Positions 19,185-32,742 are shown, counted from the stretch's first letter. The stretch: 64,000 nt of DNA from Psychrobium sp051201665 (GCF_051201665.1 NZ_CP179210.1:1-64000), one strand, 5' to 3'. Notes: generated by a model not told the origin, from the sequence alone. Numbers and translations are program-made.

Positions 19185-19799
19185 ATGAATACTCAACCCT
19201 ATCGTGTATTGTCTGCACCGCTGATGGTGCAGACAGAAGTTAAACGCAGTAAATTTTTAGCTTACGTTGCGCCCACCCAAGGTATTGAAGCTGCCAAAGT
19301 ATTTATCCAACAAATTAAACTAAAGCATCCTGACGCTAGTCACAATTGCTCGGCGTTTGTTGCTGGGCGTCCTGAAAATACAGTCGATATTGGTTATTCA
19401 GATGATGGGGAACCTTCAGGCTGTGCAGGACGCCCAATGCTCAACGTGCTTCAAGGGAGTGGCGTAGGTGAAATTACCGTTGTAGTGACACGTTATTTTG
19501 GCGGCACTAAATTAGGTACAGGTGGCATGGCACGCGCTTATGGTGCAGCAGTGAGCGCGGTGTTAGCAGAAATTGAAACCAAAGAGAAAAGTGTTTCGTG
19601 TGAATTAGCTTTTAGTTGCGATTATCAATGGACAACACAAGTTGAGATGTTGGTAAATCAATTCGACATATCCATTGTTAGTGCTAACTATCATGAAGGC
19701 ATCGACTATATAGTTGAAATTGATGTGAGACAGCGAGAAGAGTTTGCTGCGTTGATTCATCAAAGAACTAATGGGCAAGTTACGATTAATCTTAAATAA
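19185..19799 (+). CDS. yigZ: YigZ/IMPACT family protein
   Basis: A conserved protein of the IMPACT/UPF0029 family; its function in bacteria is uncertain, though a role in stress or translation control is suspected from the eukaryotic relatives. Seen: KRSKFLAYVAPT at the start, the signature SDDGEPSGCAGRPML and VVTRYFGGTKLGTGGMARAYG, then the usual C-terminal domain. Its 204 residues are standard. The 6-nt spacing implies co-transcription with pepQ. Confidence 0.93.
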   Translation: MNTQPYRVLSAPLMVQTEVKRSKFLAYVAPTQGIEAAKVFIQQIKLKHPDASHNCSAFVAGRPENTVDIGYSDDGEPSGCAGRPMLNVLQGSGVGEITVVVTRYFGGTKLGTGGMARAYGAAVSAVLAEIETKEKSVSCELAFSCDYQWTTQVEMLVNQFDISIVSANYHEGIDYIVEIDVRQREEFAALIHQRTNGQVTINLK

Positions 19800-19837
19800 C
19801 CTATTCGGTGATAAAACCCGCAAATTTTAGTGCTTAA

Positions 19838-20154
19838 CTAGGGTCTGTTGATCTTTGTGGTTCAAATTTTGTTCAATCTAAAAGGGTTTTGGGCAAGGCA
19901 TGAGGATTGATGCTGGGTTTACCCCAGTGAATGACGAATAACGCGGCACAAAATCCTTTTAGATGAATCCAACGGACAGCATTTGTTTGTTATTTCTACG
20001 GCGTTATCGCCTATTCGTGTATTGCTACATGGATGTAGCTCATTAGGATAATGCAGGAGCTATTATCGAGCCAGCTACACCACATAGGCTCTGCCTTGCA
20101 GAAACCTCAAACAAATTGCTGCAAAAATGAACTCAAAAGATCAACAGACCCTAG
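19838..20154 (+). mobile_element. 317-bp non-coding element with inverted ends, copy 1
   Basis: The ends are perfect inverted repeats: CTAGGGTCTGTTGATCTTT at the left and its reverse complement at the right (20136-20154). If the element proper begins at GGG, the flanking dinucleotide is TA on both sides, like the TA target of Tc1/mariner and IS630-type elements. There is no ORF of note. A diverged copy in the opposite orientation lies at 40557-40922. It fills most of the 413-nt yigZ-glmU gap; the rest of that gap shows nothing distinctive. Confidence 0.85.
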
Positions 20155-20212
20155 CCATAGCCTAGCATTTTGATTAGAATGCAGTTTCCTCAAATTTTTA
20201 TCTAACAGTCTT

Positions 20213-21577
20213 ATGGAATTACATCTTGTTATTTTGGCAGCGGGCAAAGGAACCAGAATGCGTTCAGCGTTGCCAAAAGTGCTCCACAAAATCGCCGCTA
20301 AATCGATGGTAGAACATGTTATCGATGCCGCAACTCAACTTCCTCATATCGCGTCAACTCAGCTTGTTTATGGGCATGGTGGTGATTTAATGCAACAAGC
20401 ATTAGCACATCGAGATGTTAACTGGGCATTGCAGGCCGAGCAATTAGGAACTGGCCATGCGGTAGCACAGGCCATGCCGGACTTACCAGATAGCGGTAAA
20501 GTACTCATTTTATATGGTGATGTACCATTAATTTCTACTGAAACGCTAGCACGATTAGTCGATGTTCAACCAAGTGGCGGCATTGGGTTATTAACTGTTG
20601 TGTTAGACAACCCGACTGGATACGGACGAATTGTCCGTTCAGATGGTCAAGTCGTTGGTATTGTTGAGCAGAAAGATGCGAATACACAGCAGTTAGCCAT
20701 TACTGAAGTGAATACTGGTATTTTGGTGGCTGATGCTATTGATTTAAAACGTTGGTTAGCGAACTTAAGTAACGATAATGCTCAGCAAGAGTATTACCTG
20801 ACCGATATTATCGCAATGGCTCATCAAGAAGGCCGTGCTGTTATTGCTGCACACCCTGACTCTGCGGTCGAAGTTGAAGGCGTTAATAATAAGCTGCAGT
20901 TGGCGCAACTTGAGCGAGCTTATCAATTACAACAAGCACATCAGCTGATGGTTGATGGTGCGACACTTCATGATCCCGCTCGTTTAGATATTCGCGGTTC
21001 AATCGACATCGGTCAAGATGTTGAAATTGACGTTAATGTTATTATTGAAGGCAAGGTTGTCTTGGGCAATAACGTTAAAATTGGTGCTAACTGTATTCTA
21101 ACTAACTGTACTGTTGCAGATAATAGTGAAATTAAAGCTAATTCAATTGTTGAATCATCAACGGTAGGTGCCAATTGTTCAGTTGGTCCATTTGCACGAT
21201 TAAGGCCGGCTTCAGTGATGCTAGACCATTCTCACGTCGGTAATTTTGTTGAAATGAAAAAAGTTGAGTTAGGTGAAGGTTCTAAAGCTGGGCACTTAGC
21301 GTATATTGGCGATTCTATTATTGGACGTGATGTGAATATCGGCGCAGGTACTATCACTTGTAATTATGATGGCGCTAATAAGCATCTGACAGAAATTGGC
21401 GACAATGCATTTATTGGCTCTGATAGCCAATTGGTTGCCCCTGTTAAAATTGGTGCGGGTGCAACAATTGCCGCTGGCGCAACGATAACTAAAGAAGTTG
21501 GTGCTAACGAGTTGGTGTTAACTCGCGTAAAACAGCGTCACATTGAAAACTGGGCTCGCCCACAAAAGAATAAGTAA
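20213..21577 (+). CDS. glmU: Bifunctional GlmU: UDP-GlcNAc pyrophosphorylase and GlcN-1-P acetyltransferase
   Basis: GlmU makes UDP-N-acetylglucosamine, the precursor of peptidoglycan and lipopolysaccharide. Seen: the N-terminal uridylyltransferase motif LAAGKGTRMRSALPKVLH, then a left-handed beta-helix of hexapeptide repeats from about residue 255, with GNFVEMKKVELGEGSKAGHLAYIGD and GAGTITCNYDGANKH near the acetyl-CoA site. Its 454 residues match E. coli (456). It lies 16 nt before glmS, which makes its substrate precursor. Confidence 0.98.
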   Translation: MELHLVILAAGKGTRMRSALPKVLHKIAAKSMVEHVIDAATQLPHIASTQLVYGHGGDLMQQALAHRDVNWALQAEQLGTGHAVAQAMPDLPDSGKVLILYGDVPLISTETLARLVDVQPSGGIGLLTVVLDNPTGYGRIVRSDGQVVGIVEQKDANTQQLAITEVNTGILVADAIDLKRWLANLSNDNAQQEYYLTDIIAMAHQEGRAVIAAHPDSAVEVEGVNNKLQLAQLERAYQLQQAHQLMVDGATLHDPARLDIRGSIDIGQDVEIDVNVIIEGKVVLGNNVKIGANCILTNCTVADNSEIKANSIVESSTVGANCSVGPFARLRPASVMLDHSHVGNFVEMKKVELGEGSKAGHLAYIGDSIIGRDVNIGAGTITCNYDGANKHLTEIGDNAFIGSDSQLVAPVKIGAGATIAAGATITKEVGANELVLTRVKQRHIENWARPQKNK

Positions 21578-21593
21578 CAAGGAATAATAAAAT

Positions 21594-23426
21594 ATGTGCG
21601 GAATAGTTGGCGGTGTTGCACAACGCGATGTAAGTGACATTTTAATTGAAGGCCTAAAGCGCCTCGAATACCGTGGGTATGATTCAGCGGGTTTAGCTGT
21701 GATTAAAGAAGCTGGAAGCTTTGAACGTGTACGTAGTGTTGGTAAAGTTAAAAACTTACAAGATAAAGCGACTCAATTTGATGTATCTGGTGGTACAGGT
21801 ATTGCTCACACACGTTGGGCTACACATGGTGGCGTAACTGAAGCTAATGCTCATCCACATACATCTAATAATGATATTGTTGTTGTCCACAACGGTATTA
21901 TCGAAAATCATAATGAATTACGTCAAACGTTAAAAGCTAAAGGTTATGTTTTTTCGTCAGATACTGATACTGAAGTACTTACTCACCTCATTGCAGATAA
22001 CTTTAAATCGGAATCATCGTTATTAGAAGCTGTTCAGCAAACGACTAAGATGGTGCGCGGTGCATACGGCATGGTTATTATGGCTGTTAATGATCCTGAA
22101 CAAGTTGTTGTTGCACGTTCTGGTAGCCCGTTAGTGATTGGTGTTGGCCTAGGTGAAAACTTTATTGCTTCTGATTTACGTGCATTATTGCCAGTAACCC
22201 ACACTTTCATGTATTTAGAAGAGGGCGACGTTGCTAAAGTTACTCGTCAATCTGTGGAAGTATTTGACAGTGAAGGTAATGCTGTCGAGCGAGAAGCTAA
22301 AGAAACAGATATTACAGCAGAATCTGATGGTAAGGGTGAATATCGTCACTACATGATGAAAGAAATTCATGAGCAACCACTCGCTGTTCGCAATACATTG
22401 GCAGAGCGTTTAGTTGATGATGTTGTTGCTGAAGATGTATTTGGTGCTGGTTCTTCTTCGGTCTTTGAAAAAGTTGAACACATTCAAATTATCGCATGTG
22501 GTACTAGTTACCATGCTGCTATGGTTGCAAAATATTGGTTAGAAAGTCTTGCCAATATCTCATGTAATGTCGAAATAGCCTCTGAGTTTAGATACCGTAA
22601 ATCATTTGTTCATCCAAACAGTCTATTAGTGACTATTTCACAATCTGGTGAGACGGCTGACACGCTAGCAGCTTTGCGATTGGCGCAAGAAATTGGTTAT
22701 ATGTCATCGTTGGTTTTATGTAATGTTGACGGTTCATCACTAGTACGTGAATCAGAACTTGCCTTTATGACAAAAGCTGGCGCTGAAATTGGCGTTGCTT
22801 CAACTAAAGCATTTACAACACAGCTTGTCGGATTATTGATGATGGTTTTAGCCATAGGTCAAAAGCGTGGTATGCCACAAGAGACGCAGCAAGCTATTTC
22901 AAGTGCATTGAATTCATTACCCGCGAAATTGGAAGAAAGCTTATCGTTGAATGATGCTATCCAAGCATTGGCGCCTGAATTTGCTGATAAGCATCATTCA
23001 TTATTTTTAGGTCGTGGCGATCAATATCCAATTGCAATGGAAGGCGCATTAAAGCTAAAAGAGATTTCTTATATTCATGCGGAGGCTTATGCCGCTGGTG
23101 AGTTAAAGCATGGTCCATTAGCGCTCATTGATGCTGATATTCCAATTATTGTTGTTGCACCAAACAATGAGTTATTAGAAAAGTTACATTCTAATATTGA
23201 AGAAGTACGTGCTCGTGGCGGCATATTATACGTATTTGCAGATGCCAATAGTCATTTTAAGAGTGATGAAACAATGCGTGTTATTGATGTGCCTGCAGTC
23301 GATGAGATTGTTGCGCCAATTCTTTATACCATTCCATTACAACTACTGTCTTACTACGTTGCGATTATCAAAGGTACTGATGTTGATCAACCTAGAAATT
23401 TAGCAAAATCGGTAACGGTAGAGTAA
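21594..23426 (+). CDS. glmS: Glutamine-fructose-6-phosphate aminotransferase
   Basis: GlmS converts fructose-6-phosphate and glutamine to glucosamine-6-phosphate, the first step towards UDP-GlcNAc. Seen: the catalytic N-terminal cysteine in MCGIVGG, the glutaminase motif THTRWATHGG in near form (IAHTRWATHGGVTEANAHPH), two SIS sugar-binding domains (ACGTSYHAA, SQSGETADT) and the C-terminal PRNLAKSVTVE. It is 610 residues. No glmS ribozyme is expected or seen; in gammaproteobacteria glmS is usually controlled by small RNAs. Confidence 0.98.
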   Translation: MCGIVGGVAQRDVSDILIEGLKRLEYRGYDSAGLAVIKEAGSFERVRSVGKVKNLQDKATQFDVSGGTGIAHTRWATHGGVTEANAHPHTSNNDIVVVHNGIIENHNELRQTLKAKGYVFSSDTDTEVLTHLIADNFKSESSLLEAVQQTTKMVRGAYGMVIMAVNDPEQVVVARSGSPLVIGVGLGENFIASDLRALLPVTHTFMYLEEGDVAKVTRQSVEVFDSEGNAVEREAKETDITAESDGKGEYRHYMMKEIHEQPLAVRNTLAERLVDDVVAEDVFGAGSSSVFEKVEHIQIIACGTSYHAAMVAKYWLESLANISCNVEIASEFRYRKSFVHPNSLLVTISQSGETADTLAALRLAQEIGYMSSLVLCNVDGSSLVRESELAFMTKAGAEIGVASTKAFTTQLVGLLMMVLAIGQKRGMPQETQQAISSALNSLPAKLEESLSLNDAIQALAPEFADKHHSLFLGRGDQYPIAMEGALKLKEISYIHAEAYAAGELKHGPLALIDADIPIIVVAPNNELLEKLHSNIEEVRARGGILYVFADANSHFKSDETMRVIDVPAVDEIVAPILYTIPLQLLSYYVAIIKGTDVDQPRNLAKSVTVE

Positions 23427-23433
23427 TTGATAC

Positions 23434-23466
23434 ATTTGCCAGCTACTTCTTAAGTAGTTGGCAAAT
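23434..23466. terminator. Terminator hairpin after glmS
   Basis: ATTTGCCAGCTACTT and AAGTAGTTGGCAAAT form a near-perfect hairpin with a CTT loop, just after glmS. It overlaps the stop codon of the convergent small gene and may serve both. The downstream T-run is short (GCTTTTC). Confidence 0.75.
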
Positions 23467-23800
23467 GCTTTTCTAGTACACCACACGTCTTTTTAATCGC
23501 ATAACTCGTTAATGCCGTATGTGACAATTCAATACCATGACAATATTGATCAAAGAAACTTTGTACTTTCTTAAAGCTTGTTAGATTCTGTTTAATGAAT
23601 TTCATTTCATGAAGTGCTAGTGAACCTTCTAAATACTCTAAATCCTTGATTAAAGCTGGCAGTTCACTAACTCCAGCAGTTCGTTTTGCTTCCGTTTTCA
23701 CCGAACCCACAATCTTATCCATATAGGGTTTTAATGTTGGGTGGTCTCTAAATTCGACCGCGAGTAAAATAATCATAATTATAAATATAAACTTTTTCAT
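23450..23800 (-). CDS. Small exported or membrane-anchored hypothetical protein
   Basis: I do not recognise the family. The protein starts MKKFIFIIMIILLAVEFRDHP, a positively charged N-terminus and hydrophobic stretch that could be a signal peptide without a clear cleavage site, or a membrane anchor. The remaining 95 residues are mostly helical with two cysteines near the end (QYCHGIEL and KKTCGVLEK). I chose the ATG at 23800 over an upstream frame extension to 23836. It stands alone and converges on glmS. Confidence 0.6.
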   Translation of the reverse strand: MKKFIFIIMIILLAVEFRDHPTLKPYMDKIVGSVKTEAKRTAGVSELPALIKDLEYLEGSLALHEMKFIKQNLTSFKKVQSFFDQYCHGIELSHTALTSYAIKKTCGVLEKHLPTT

Positions 23801-24026
23801 GTGGCTAACTTTCAATCTGCGTAAATAGGCTGCCATAATGAAAATTAAATAGCAGTCTCTTATATCATAGTCAAAATAATTATAATTACTTTAAATATAA
23901 TCTCAAGTTTCGGAGTTCAAAAAAGTCAAAAAAATAAATTAAACCTATGATTTAAAACAGTTTGGTATCTCGGTGTGGTAAGGTGTTCATTGAATAGACA
24001 ACGTAAACTACCAAACGAGATATCAT

Positions 24027-25241
24027 ATGGAACCTGCTCAAAAGACCTTGAAATTACCGTCATTAACTGCTGATTTACTGAGTCAAGTAAACCTTAATAT
24101 TGACAATACTTTCAGCACCACATGGAAGCGTATTGGTTTCAATATTAGTTGACCACTACACTGTCGATTATCAATTCACTGATGGTCGTAGTATTGCGGC
24201 TAAACGTTACCAAAAATCAAAACAACAAACTAAACCTGAAATGGTTTGTGACATGATAGCGCGAGCTATTCGCGGCGGAATTAATGCCGATTACTTTTTA
24301 GCAGATGCATGGTTTGCCACTAAGCATATATTAAGGATGACCATTGAGCATTCACTTGTTGCGATTGTCAGAATGAAAAAAAACAAGATGAAATACCGCC
24401 TAACGGTAAATGGGGAGACTCACTTACTTTGTGCCCAAGCGCTCTACAAACAATATGTCAAAGGCCGCTGGCAAACACATAAATAATGTGCCTTATCAAA
24501 GTAAGTCTATTGTTGTTGAATTAAATCTCACCAGCTCAGATAAAGCGCCTGCGCAGTGGGTTAAGGTTAAGCTCTTGTTTGTGCGCTCAATAAGTGAAAG
24601 CAAGCAACAAGCGAGTAAACATGATTGGGCGCTATTTTTAACAACCGATAGCCAACTTGAAGATGAAAAAATACTTGAGGTTTATGCACTGCGATGGGGA
24701 ATTGAAGTTTACTTTAAAGAAGCCAAACAAAAGCTCGGATTTTTAAAAGAGCAAAGTCGACATTATACCAATTGCATTAAGTAAGTGATCTTGTTGTGCG
24801 TAGAGAAAATCAGCTAAAACAAGGCGCTCGATTGACTAATAGCTGGCTATTAGGATTGAGAGCAACGCCATTTTAGTTAATTTTAACAAGTACAAGTGGG
24901 CAAATATTTAATGCAATTGGTATTACAGTGCTTATATTGCCTCAATACATCTAACAGGGCTAAGGTTTTGCTTACTGTTGTTTGCTAAACAAGAAGAAGG
25001 TAGCGCAAGGCTTAGTGGGGTAAGAAATGATTTTGAGGAAAATTTAAATTGTCTTAACTTTGCCAGTAAATTGTGGGGATTATTCAAGGCATTAATTGCT
25101 GGAGCATTAAGTGAAATAGCAAATTTAACAAAGGTTGAAAAACATGACATGTTAAGAAAAATAGAACAAACGGTTGTTGATTTTTTTACGCAAGTCATGC
25201 AAATGGATAGCTTTACCTTACGCCAAGAAGCCTTAGAATAA
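24027..25241 (+). pseudogene. IS4-family transposase, broken
   Basis: The fragments lie in three frames. An N-terminus MEPAQKTLKLPSLTADLLSQ runs from 24027 to a stop near 24152. The frame then resumes elsewhere with YQFTDGRSIAAKRYQKSK and NADYFLADAWFATKH. The missing middle (first catalytic aspartate region) suggests an internal deletion near 24150. A frameshift near 24484 moves to the frame encoding the IS4 signature YALRWGIEVYFKEAKQK (the YREK motif). A MITE-like insertion at 24766-24922 then splits RHY-SAYIASIHLTGLRFCLLLF. The C-terminus ends at 25241. It cannot encode an active transposase. Confidence 0.88.
24766..24922 (+). mobile_element. 157-bp MITE-like element, copy B
   Basis: TACCAATTGCATTAA at the left end and its exact reverse complement at the right end give a 15-bp terminal inverted repeat. 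TTA occurs on both sides (24763-24765 and 24923-24925). Deleting the element plus one TTA rejoins the transposase frame as RHYSAYIAS, which proves the boundaries and the 3-bp duplication. Confidence 0.93.
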
Positions 25242-25324
25242 TGAAATATTTACTTTTATTGGCTAAAAATTAACTCCGAAACTTGAGTATAATAAATACC
25301 TTGTGAGCAAGTAAAGGAAATTCA

Positions 25325-26755
25325 ATGAGCGATAATATAGACGTTAAGATCATTGACACTTCGAAGCACGATGATATTAAACATCGTACGAAAGTCAAAG
25401 ATACCGAATACAAAGAAGGTAAAATATACATAAGGTCAATCAATGGTATTTTTACCGCAATACGGCAGAAATTGAATTGGATCTTAATGCTTGGTTTTTT
25501 CCTGTTGCCTTGGATTCCCTATGGAGACAGGCAAGCTGTCATATTTGATCTTGCTGAGCAAAAATTTCATATATTTGGTTTGATTATTTGGCCACAGGAT
25601 CTTGTGTTATTGGCTGCACTGCTCATGATTTCGGCCTATGGTCTTTTTCTGGTAACTACGTTTATTGGCAGAGTATGGTGTGGGTTTACCTGTCCGCAAA
25701 CCATATGGACCTTTATATTTGTCTGGGTAGAAGAGAAAGTTGAAGGAAAGTTTAACAAACGGAAGAAACTTGACCAACAACCCAATACTTGGACGAAAAT
25801 TTGGAAAAAAGGGCTTAAACATAGTATTTGGCTGGTCATTTCTTTAATTACCTCTTTAACATTTTTGGCATTCTTTGTTCCTGTTAAAGAACTCTATATT
25901 GACTTCTTTACACTTAATGCCAGCGGTTTAATATATTTCTGGACTCTGTTTTTTACATTTTGTACCTACGGCAATGCTGGTTGGATGCGCGAAATAATGT
26001 GCCTGCACATGTGTCCCTATGCACGGTTTCAGTCTGCAATGTTTGATAAAGACACCTTTAGCGTTGCCTATGATGCACAGCGCGGGGAGAGTCGAGGACC
26101 ACGTTCTCGTAAGAAAAATCCAAAAGAACTCGGATTAGGAGACTGTATTGACTGTAATCTGTGTGTTCAAGTCTGTCCAACGGGTATAGATATCCGAGAT
26201 GGTCTTCAATACGAATGCATAAATTGTGGCGCCTGTATTGATGCATGTGATGATGTCATGGAAAAAATGGGCTATGAGAAAAAACTAATTAGCTATACCA
26301 CTGAAAACCAATTAGAAGGTAAGAAAACTCACATTATCAGAGGTAAGTTGGTTGGCTATGGTTCTGTCCTGGCAATCATGTCAATTGTCTTTGTATACTT
26401 CCTCATGGCAATTCAACCGTTGAAGCTCGACATTATTCGAGATCGTAATCAGTTATATAGAATCAGTAGCGAAGGCCTCATTGAAAATGTCTACACGCTT
26501 AAAGTTCTGAATAAGACTGAAGAAGACCTCAACTATAAATTAAGTTTCTCAGGATTGGACGAATTTGAATGGCTAGGTGTGAACGAAATTTTTGTTAAAG
26601 CAGGAGAAGTATATACTCTGCCAATGAGTATTTCTGCAGATCCATATAACTTAAAGAAGAAACTCGTTAACGTAACTTTCACTGTTGAAGCATCATTAGA
26701 CAACGGCGAAAAGGTTATTGTAAAAGAAGACACTAAATTCTTTAATGAAATTTAG
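25325..26755 (+). CDS. ccoG: Cytochrome c oxidase accessory protein CcoG
   Basis: CcoG (RdxA/FixG family) is a membrane iron-sulfur protein that helps reduce and deliver copper to cbb3-type cytochrome oxidase. Seen: several transmembrane segments (LGFFLLPWIPYGD, QDLVLLAALLMISAYGLFL, ISLITSLTFLAFFVP, LAIMSIVFVYFLMAI), the conserved WCGFTCPQTIW and CLHMCPYARFQ, and two 4Fe-4S clusters (CIDCNLCVQVCP and CINCGACIDACD). The C-terminal 120 residues form the usual periplasmic immunoglobulin-like domain. Its 476 residues are normal. The expected ccoNOPQ neighbours are absent from the window. The IS4 remnant ends 37 nt upstream, so its promoter may have been altered. Confidence 0.95.
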   Translation: MSDNIDVKIIDTSKHDDIKHRTKVKDTEYKEGKIYIRSINGIFTAIRQKLNWILMLGFFLLPWIPYGDRQAVIFDLAEQKFHIFGLIIWPQDLVLLAALLMISAYGLFLVTTFIGRVWCGFTCPQTIWTFIFVWVEEKVEGKFNKRKKLDQQPNTWTKIWKKGLKHSIWLVISLITSLTFLAFFVPVKELYIDFFTLNASGLIYFWTLFFTFCTYGNAGWMREIMCLHMCPYARFQSAMFDKDTFSVAYDAQRGESRGPRSRKKNPKELGLGDCIDCNLCVQVCPTGIDIRDGLQYECINCGACIDACDDVMEKMGYEKKLISYTTENQLEGKKTHIIRGKLVGYGSVLAIMSIVFVYFLMAIQPLKLDIIRDRNQLYRISSEGLIENVYTLKVLNKTEEDLNYKLSFSGLDEFEWLGVNEIFVKAGEVYTLPMSISADPYNLKKKLVNVTFTVEASLDNGEKVIVKEDTKFFNEI

Positions 26756-26770
26756 TTAAAATCGACCTTA

Positions 26771-26814
26771 AAACATTCTAATTGATTCTTAAAAAAACAA
26801 TTGGAATGTTTTTT
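26771..26814 (+). terminator. Probable terminator after ccoG
   Basis: AACATTCTAATTG and CAATTGGAATGTT pair around a 13-nt A-rich loop and are followed by TTTT, 16 nt past the ccoG stop. Confidence 0.75.
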
Positions 26815-26856
26815 GAACGGTTAAACAACGTTTTTATAAAATCGTCATAAAACCAC

Positions 26857-26884
26857 TTGCAAGCAAGCAACAAATCCCTATAAT
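26857..26884 (+). promoter_or_regulatory. rRNA operon promoter P1 (candidate)
   Basis: TTGCAA (26857-26862) and TATAAT (26879-26884) are spaced by 16 bp, with a GC-containing discriminator after the -10. The position about 345 nt before 16S fits a distal rrn promoter. The 474-nt ccoG-16S gap holds this, P2 and the leader with a boxA-like GTTCTTTAAAAATT at 27063-27076. Confidence 0.7.
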
Positions 26885-26960
26885 GCGCAACCACTGAGAC
26901 GGAGCAACGAACAACAAATTGCTTACTTCGACGTTTTATTAAGATTGACTAAATTAGTTA

Positions 26961-26988
26961 TTGACTTAATAAAAAGGCAGTGTAATAT
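26961..26988 (+). promoter_or_regulatory. rRNA operon promoter P2 (candidate)
   Basis: TTGACT (26961-26966) and TAATAT (26983-26988) are spaced by 16 bp, followed by ACGCAGCCC, a GC-rich discriminator typical of stringently controlled stable RNA promoters. It is about 240 nt before 16S. Confidence 0.7.
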
Positions 26989-27229
26989 ACGCAGCCCAAA
27001 CGCAACTAAGCAAAGGCTTTGAAGCGTAACTCCTTACTACTTTAAGTAAGTCGAGTTGAAACGTTCTTTAAAAATTAGTATTCAAATAAACTGTGTGGGC
27101 ATTTTTAGATAAGTATCAAAAATACTTAATGAAGATGTTCACACCAAGTAAGAAATTACTTGATATGACAGTAAATTCATTGAGTCGTTTCTTATGTAAA
27201 AATAGGGAACGTTAAACAGTTAAACTTTT

Positions 27230-28775
<1,546 letters not shown>

Positions 28776-28957
28776 CAGACAAAAATAAAACAGATTTTTA
28801 GATAATTAATCTAAAAATACAGTTTTATTCAGGTCGTCACTAGTGATGACCAATCATTCGATACTTTTCTTTAAGTGTCCACACAGTTTGTTTGAATACG
28901 AAAATAAAGACGCATAGTTAAACCATCCAGTTGGTTTGACAATATGTTTTAGGTTCT

Positions 28958-29034
<77 letters not shown>

Positions 29035-29055
29035 ATTACCATGTAATTGGAGGCT

Positions 29056-29150
29056 AGTTTGTAGCTCAGTTGGTTAGAGCGCACCCCTACTCTTGTTATG
29101 AGAAAGTGGGTGAGGTCGTCAGTTCAGTTCAAATCTGCCCAGACCTACCA
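29056..29150 (+). pseudogene. tRNA-Ile pseudogene with rebuilt anticodon arm
   Basis: Most of the tRNA-Ile sequence is repeated here: GTAGCTCAGTTGGTTAGAGC and the 3' end AAATCTGCCCAGACCTACCA are intact. The anticodon region is replaced by a longer segment (29089-29112) with no GAT, the T-arm contains a duplicated CAGTT, and the 5' acceptor strand has become AGTTTG, which pairs poorly with CAGACCT. The total is about 95 nt. It probably arose by duplication of the upstream tRNA and is unlikely to work as tRNA-Ile. A small stem CTC/GAG around TTGTTAT can be drawn in the new region, but this may be chance. Confidence 0.8.
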
Positions 29151-29252
29151 AATTTCATTTGTTCAGCGTTATAAAGTAACTCGTTTAGCACGCTAAACGT
29201 CGTCACTTCATGCCTTGAATAAACGAAATTACTAAAACATAAAAGAATATGT

Positions 29253-29328
29253 GGGGCTATAGCTCAGCTGGGAGAGCGCCTGCCTTGCACGCAGGAGGTC
29301 TGCGGTTCGATCCCGCATAGCTCCACCA
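29253..29328 (+). tRNA. tRNA-Ala (TGC)
   Basis: A 76-nt cloverleaf starting GGGGCTATAGCTCAGCTGGG and ending TAGCTCCACCA. The anticodon loop CTTGCAC reads TGC. Second functional spacer tRNA. Confidence 0.97.
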
Positions 29329-29849
29329 CTTATTCTTTTTCGCATAGAAATACATTCGATGAAATAGACTTTAAAGATAATCATTAAGATTTAATTATTA
29401 TCTTTGACGTTTTAACGTCTGCTCTTTAACAATTTGGAAAGCTGATAAATTCAAAAATAGAATTTAGATTATTGTGTAAACAATAATTTTTATTCGAAGT
29501 TCTTAAGTAATTAGTGAATGCTAATTACGAACACAACAAGTGTTCTTGGATATTTTTGAGGCGAAAATGATTTACGAAGCTAATAATCTAAAAATAAATA
29601 CTTAATTTATTTTTCAGGATAATTAGAAGAATAATGATAAAACTAGACATAGCAGACATTGGTCTGTGAAATCGAAAACATTAGTTGTTTTAATTAACAC
29701 ATCTAACGTATTGCGCAGATAATTTTTTCTAATGCAAGGCGGACGAGGAATGAGGGAAGTCGTGTAACGTGTTACATAACTGACCGAATGACGAAGTCCA
29801 ACGGCGCAGTAGAGAAAAGAATCAAGCAAGACACATTAGGTGTTGTATG
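29329..29849 (+). other. Spacer between tRNA-Ala and 23S: boxA and 23S precursor stem
   Basis: This stretch holds no gene. It contains the antitermination boxA-like TGCTCTTTAACA at 29420-29431. Immediately after, AATTTGGAAAGCT (29431-29443) is the exact reverse complement of 32867-32879 past 23S. Further in, AACACAACAAG and a segment near GGATATTT match the 32821-32850 region in reverse complement, so a long RNase III processing stem is expected. A repeat-like insert (29711-29820) follows, then a 25-nt arm at 29831-29855 that pairs perfectly with 32734-32758. Confidence 0.8.
29711..29820. repeat. Palindromic repeat-like insert in the rRNA spacer
   Basis: The segment has partly symmetric ends (GCGCAGATAATTTTTTCTAATG against GGCGCAGTAGAGAAAAGAATC as a direct-like echo) and a central palindrome TGTAAC-GT-GTTACA at 29763-29776. 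Its GC-rich centre is unlike the AT-rich spacer around it. I infer a dispersed intergenic repeat, but only this copy is visible here. Confidence 0.4.

Positions 29850-32742
<2,893 letters not shown>

Larger units (their letters stand above)
23902..25287 (+). mobile_element. Decayed IS4-family insertion sequence
   Basis: The terminal inverted repeats CTCAAGTTTCGGAGTT (23902-23917) and its reverse complement (25272-25287) are perfect over 16 bp. TATAAT flanks both ends (23896-23901 and 25288-25293), consistent with a 6-bp target duplication. The transposase inside is deleted, frameshifted and split by a second small element. The whole is 1386 bp, of which 160 bp come from that insertion. Confidence 0.88.

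Noticed and set aside
21578..21593. glmS ribozyme
   Set aside because: The glmU-glmS gap is only 16 nt; there is no room for the ribozyme.
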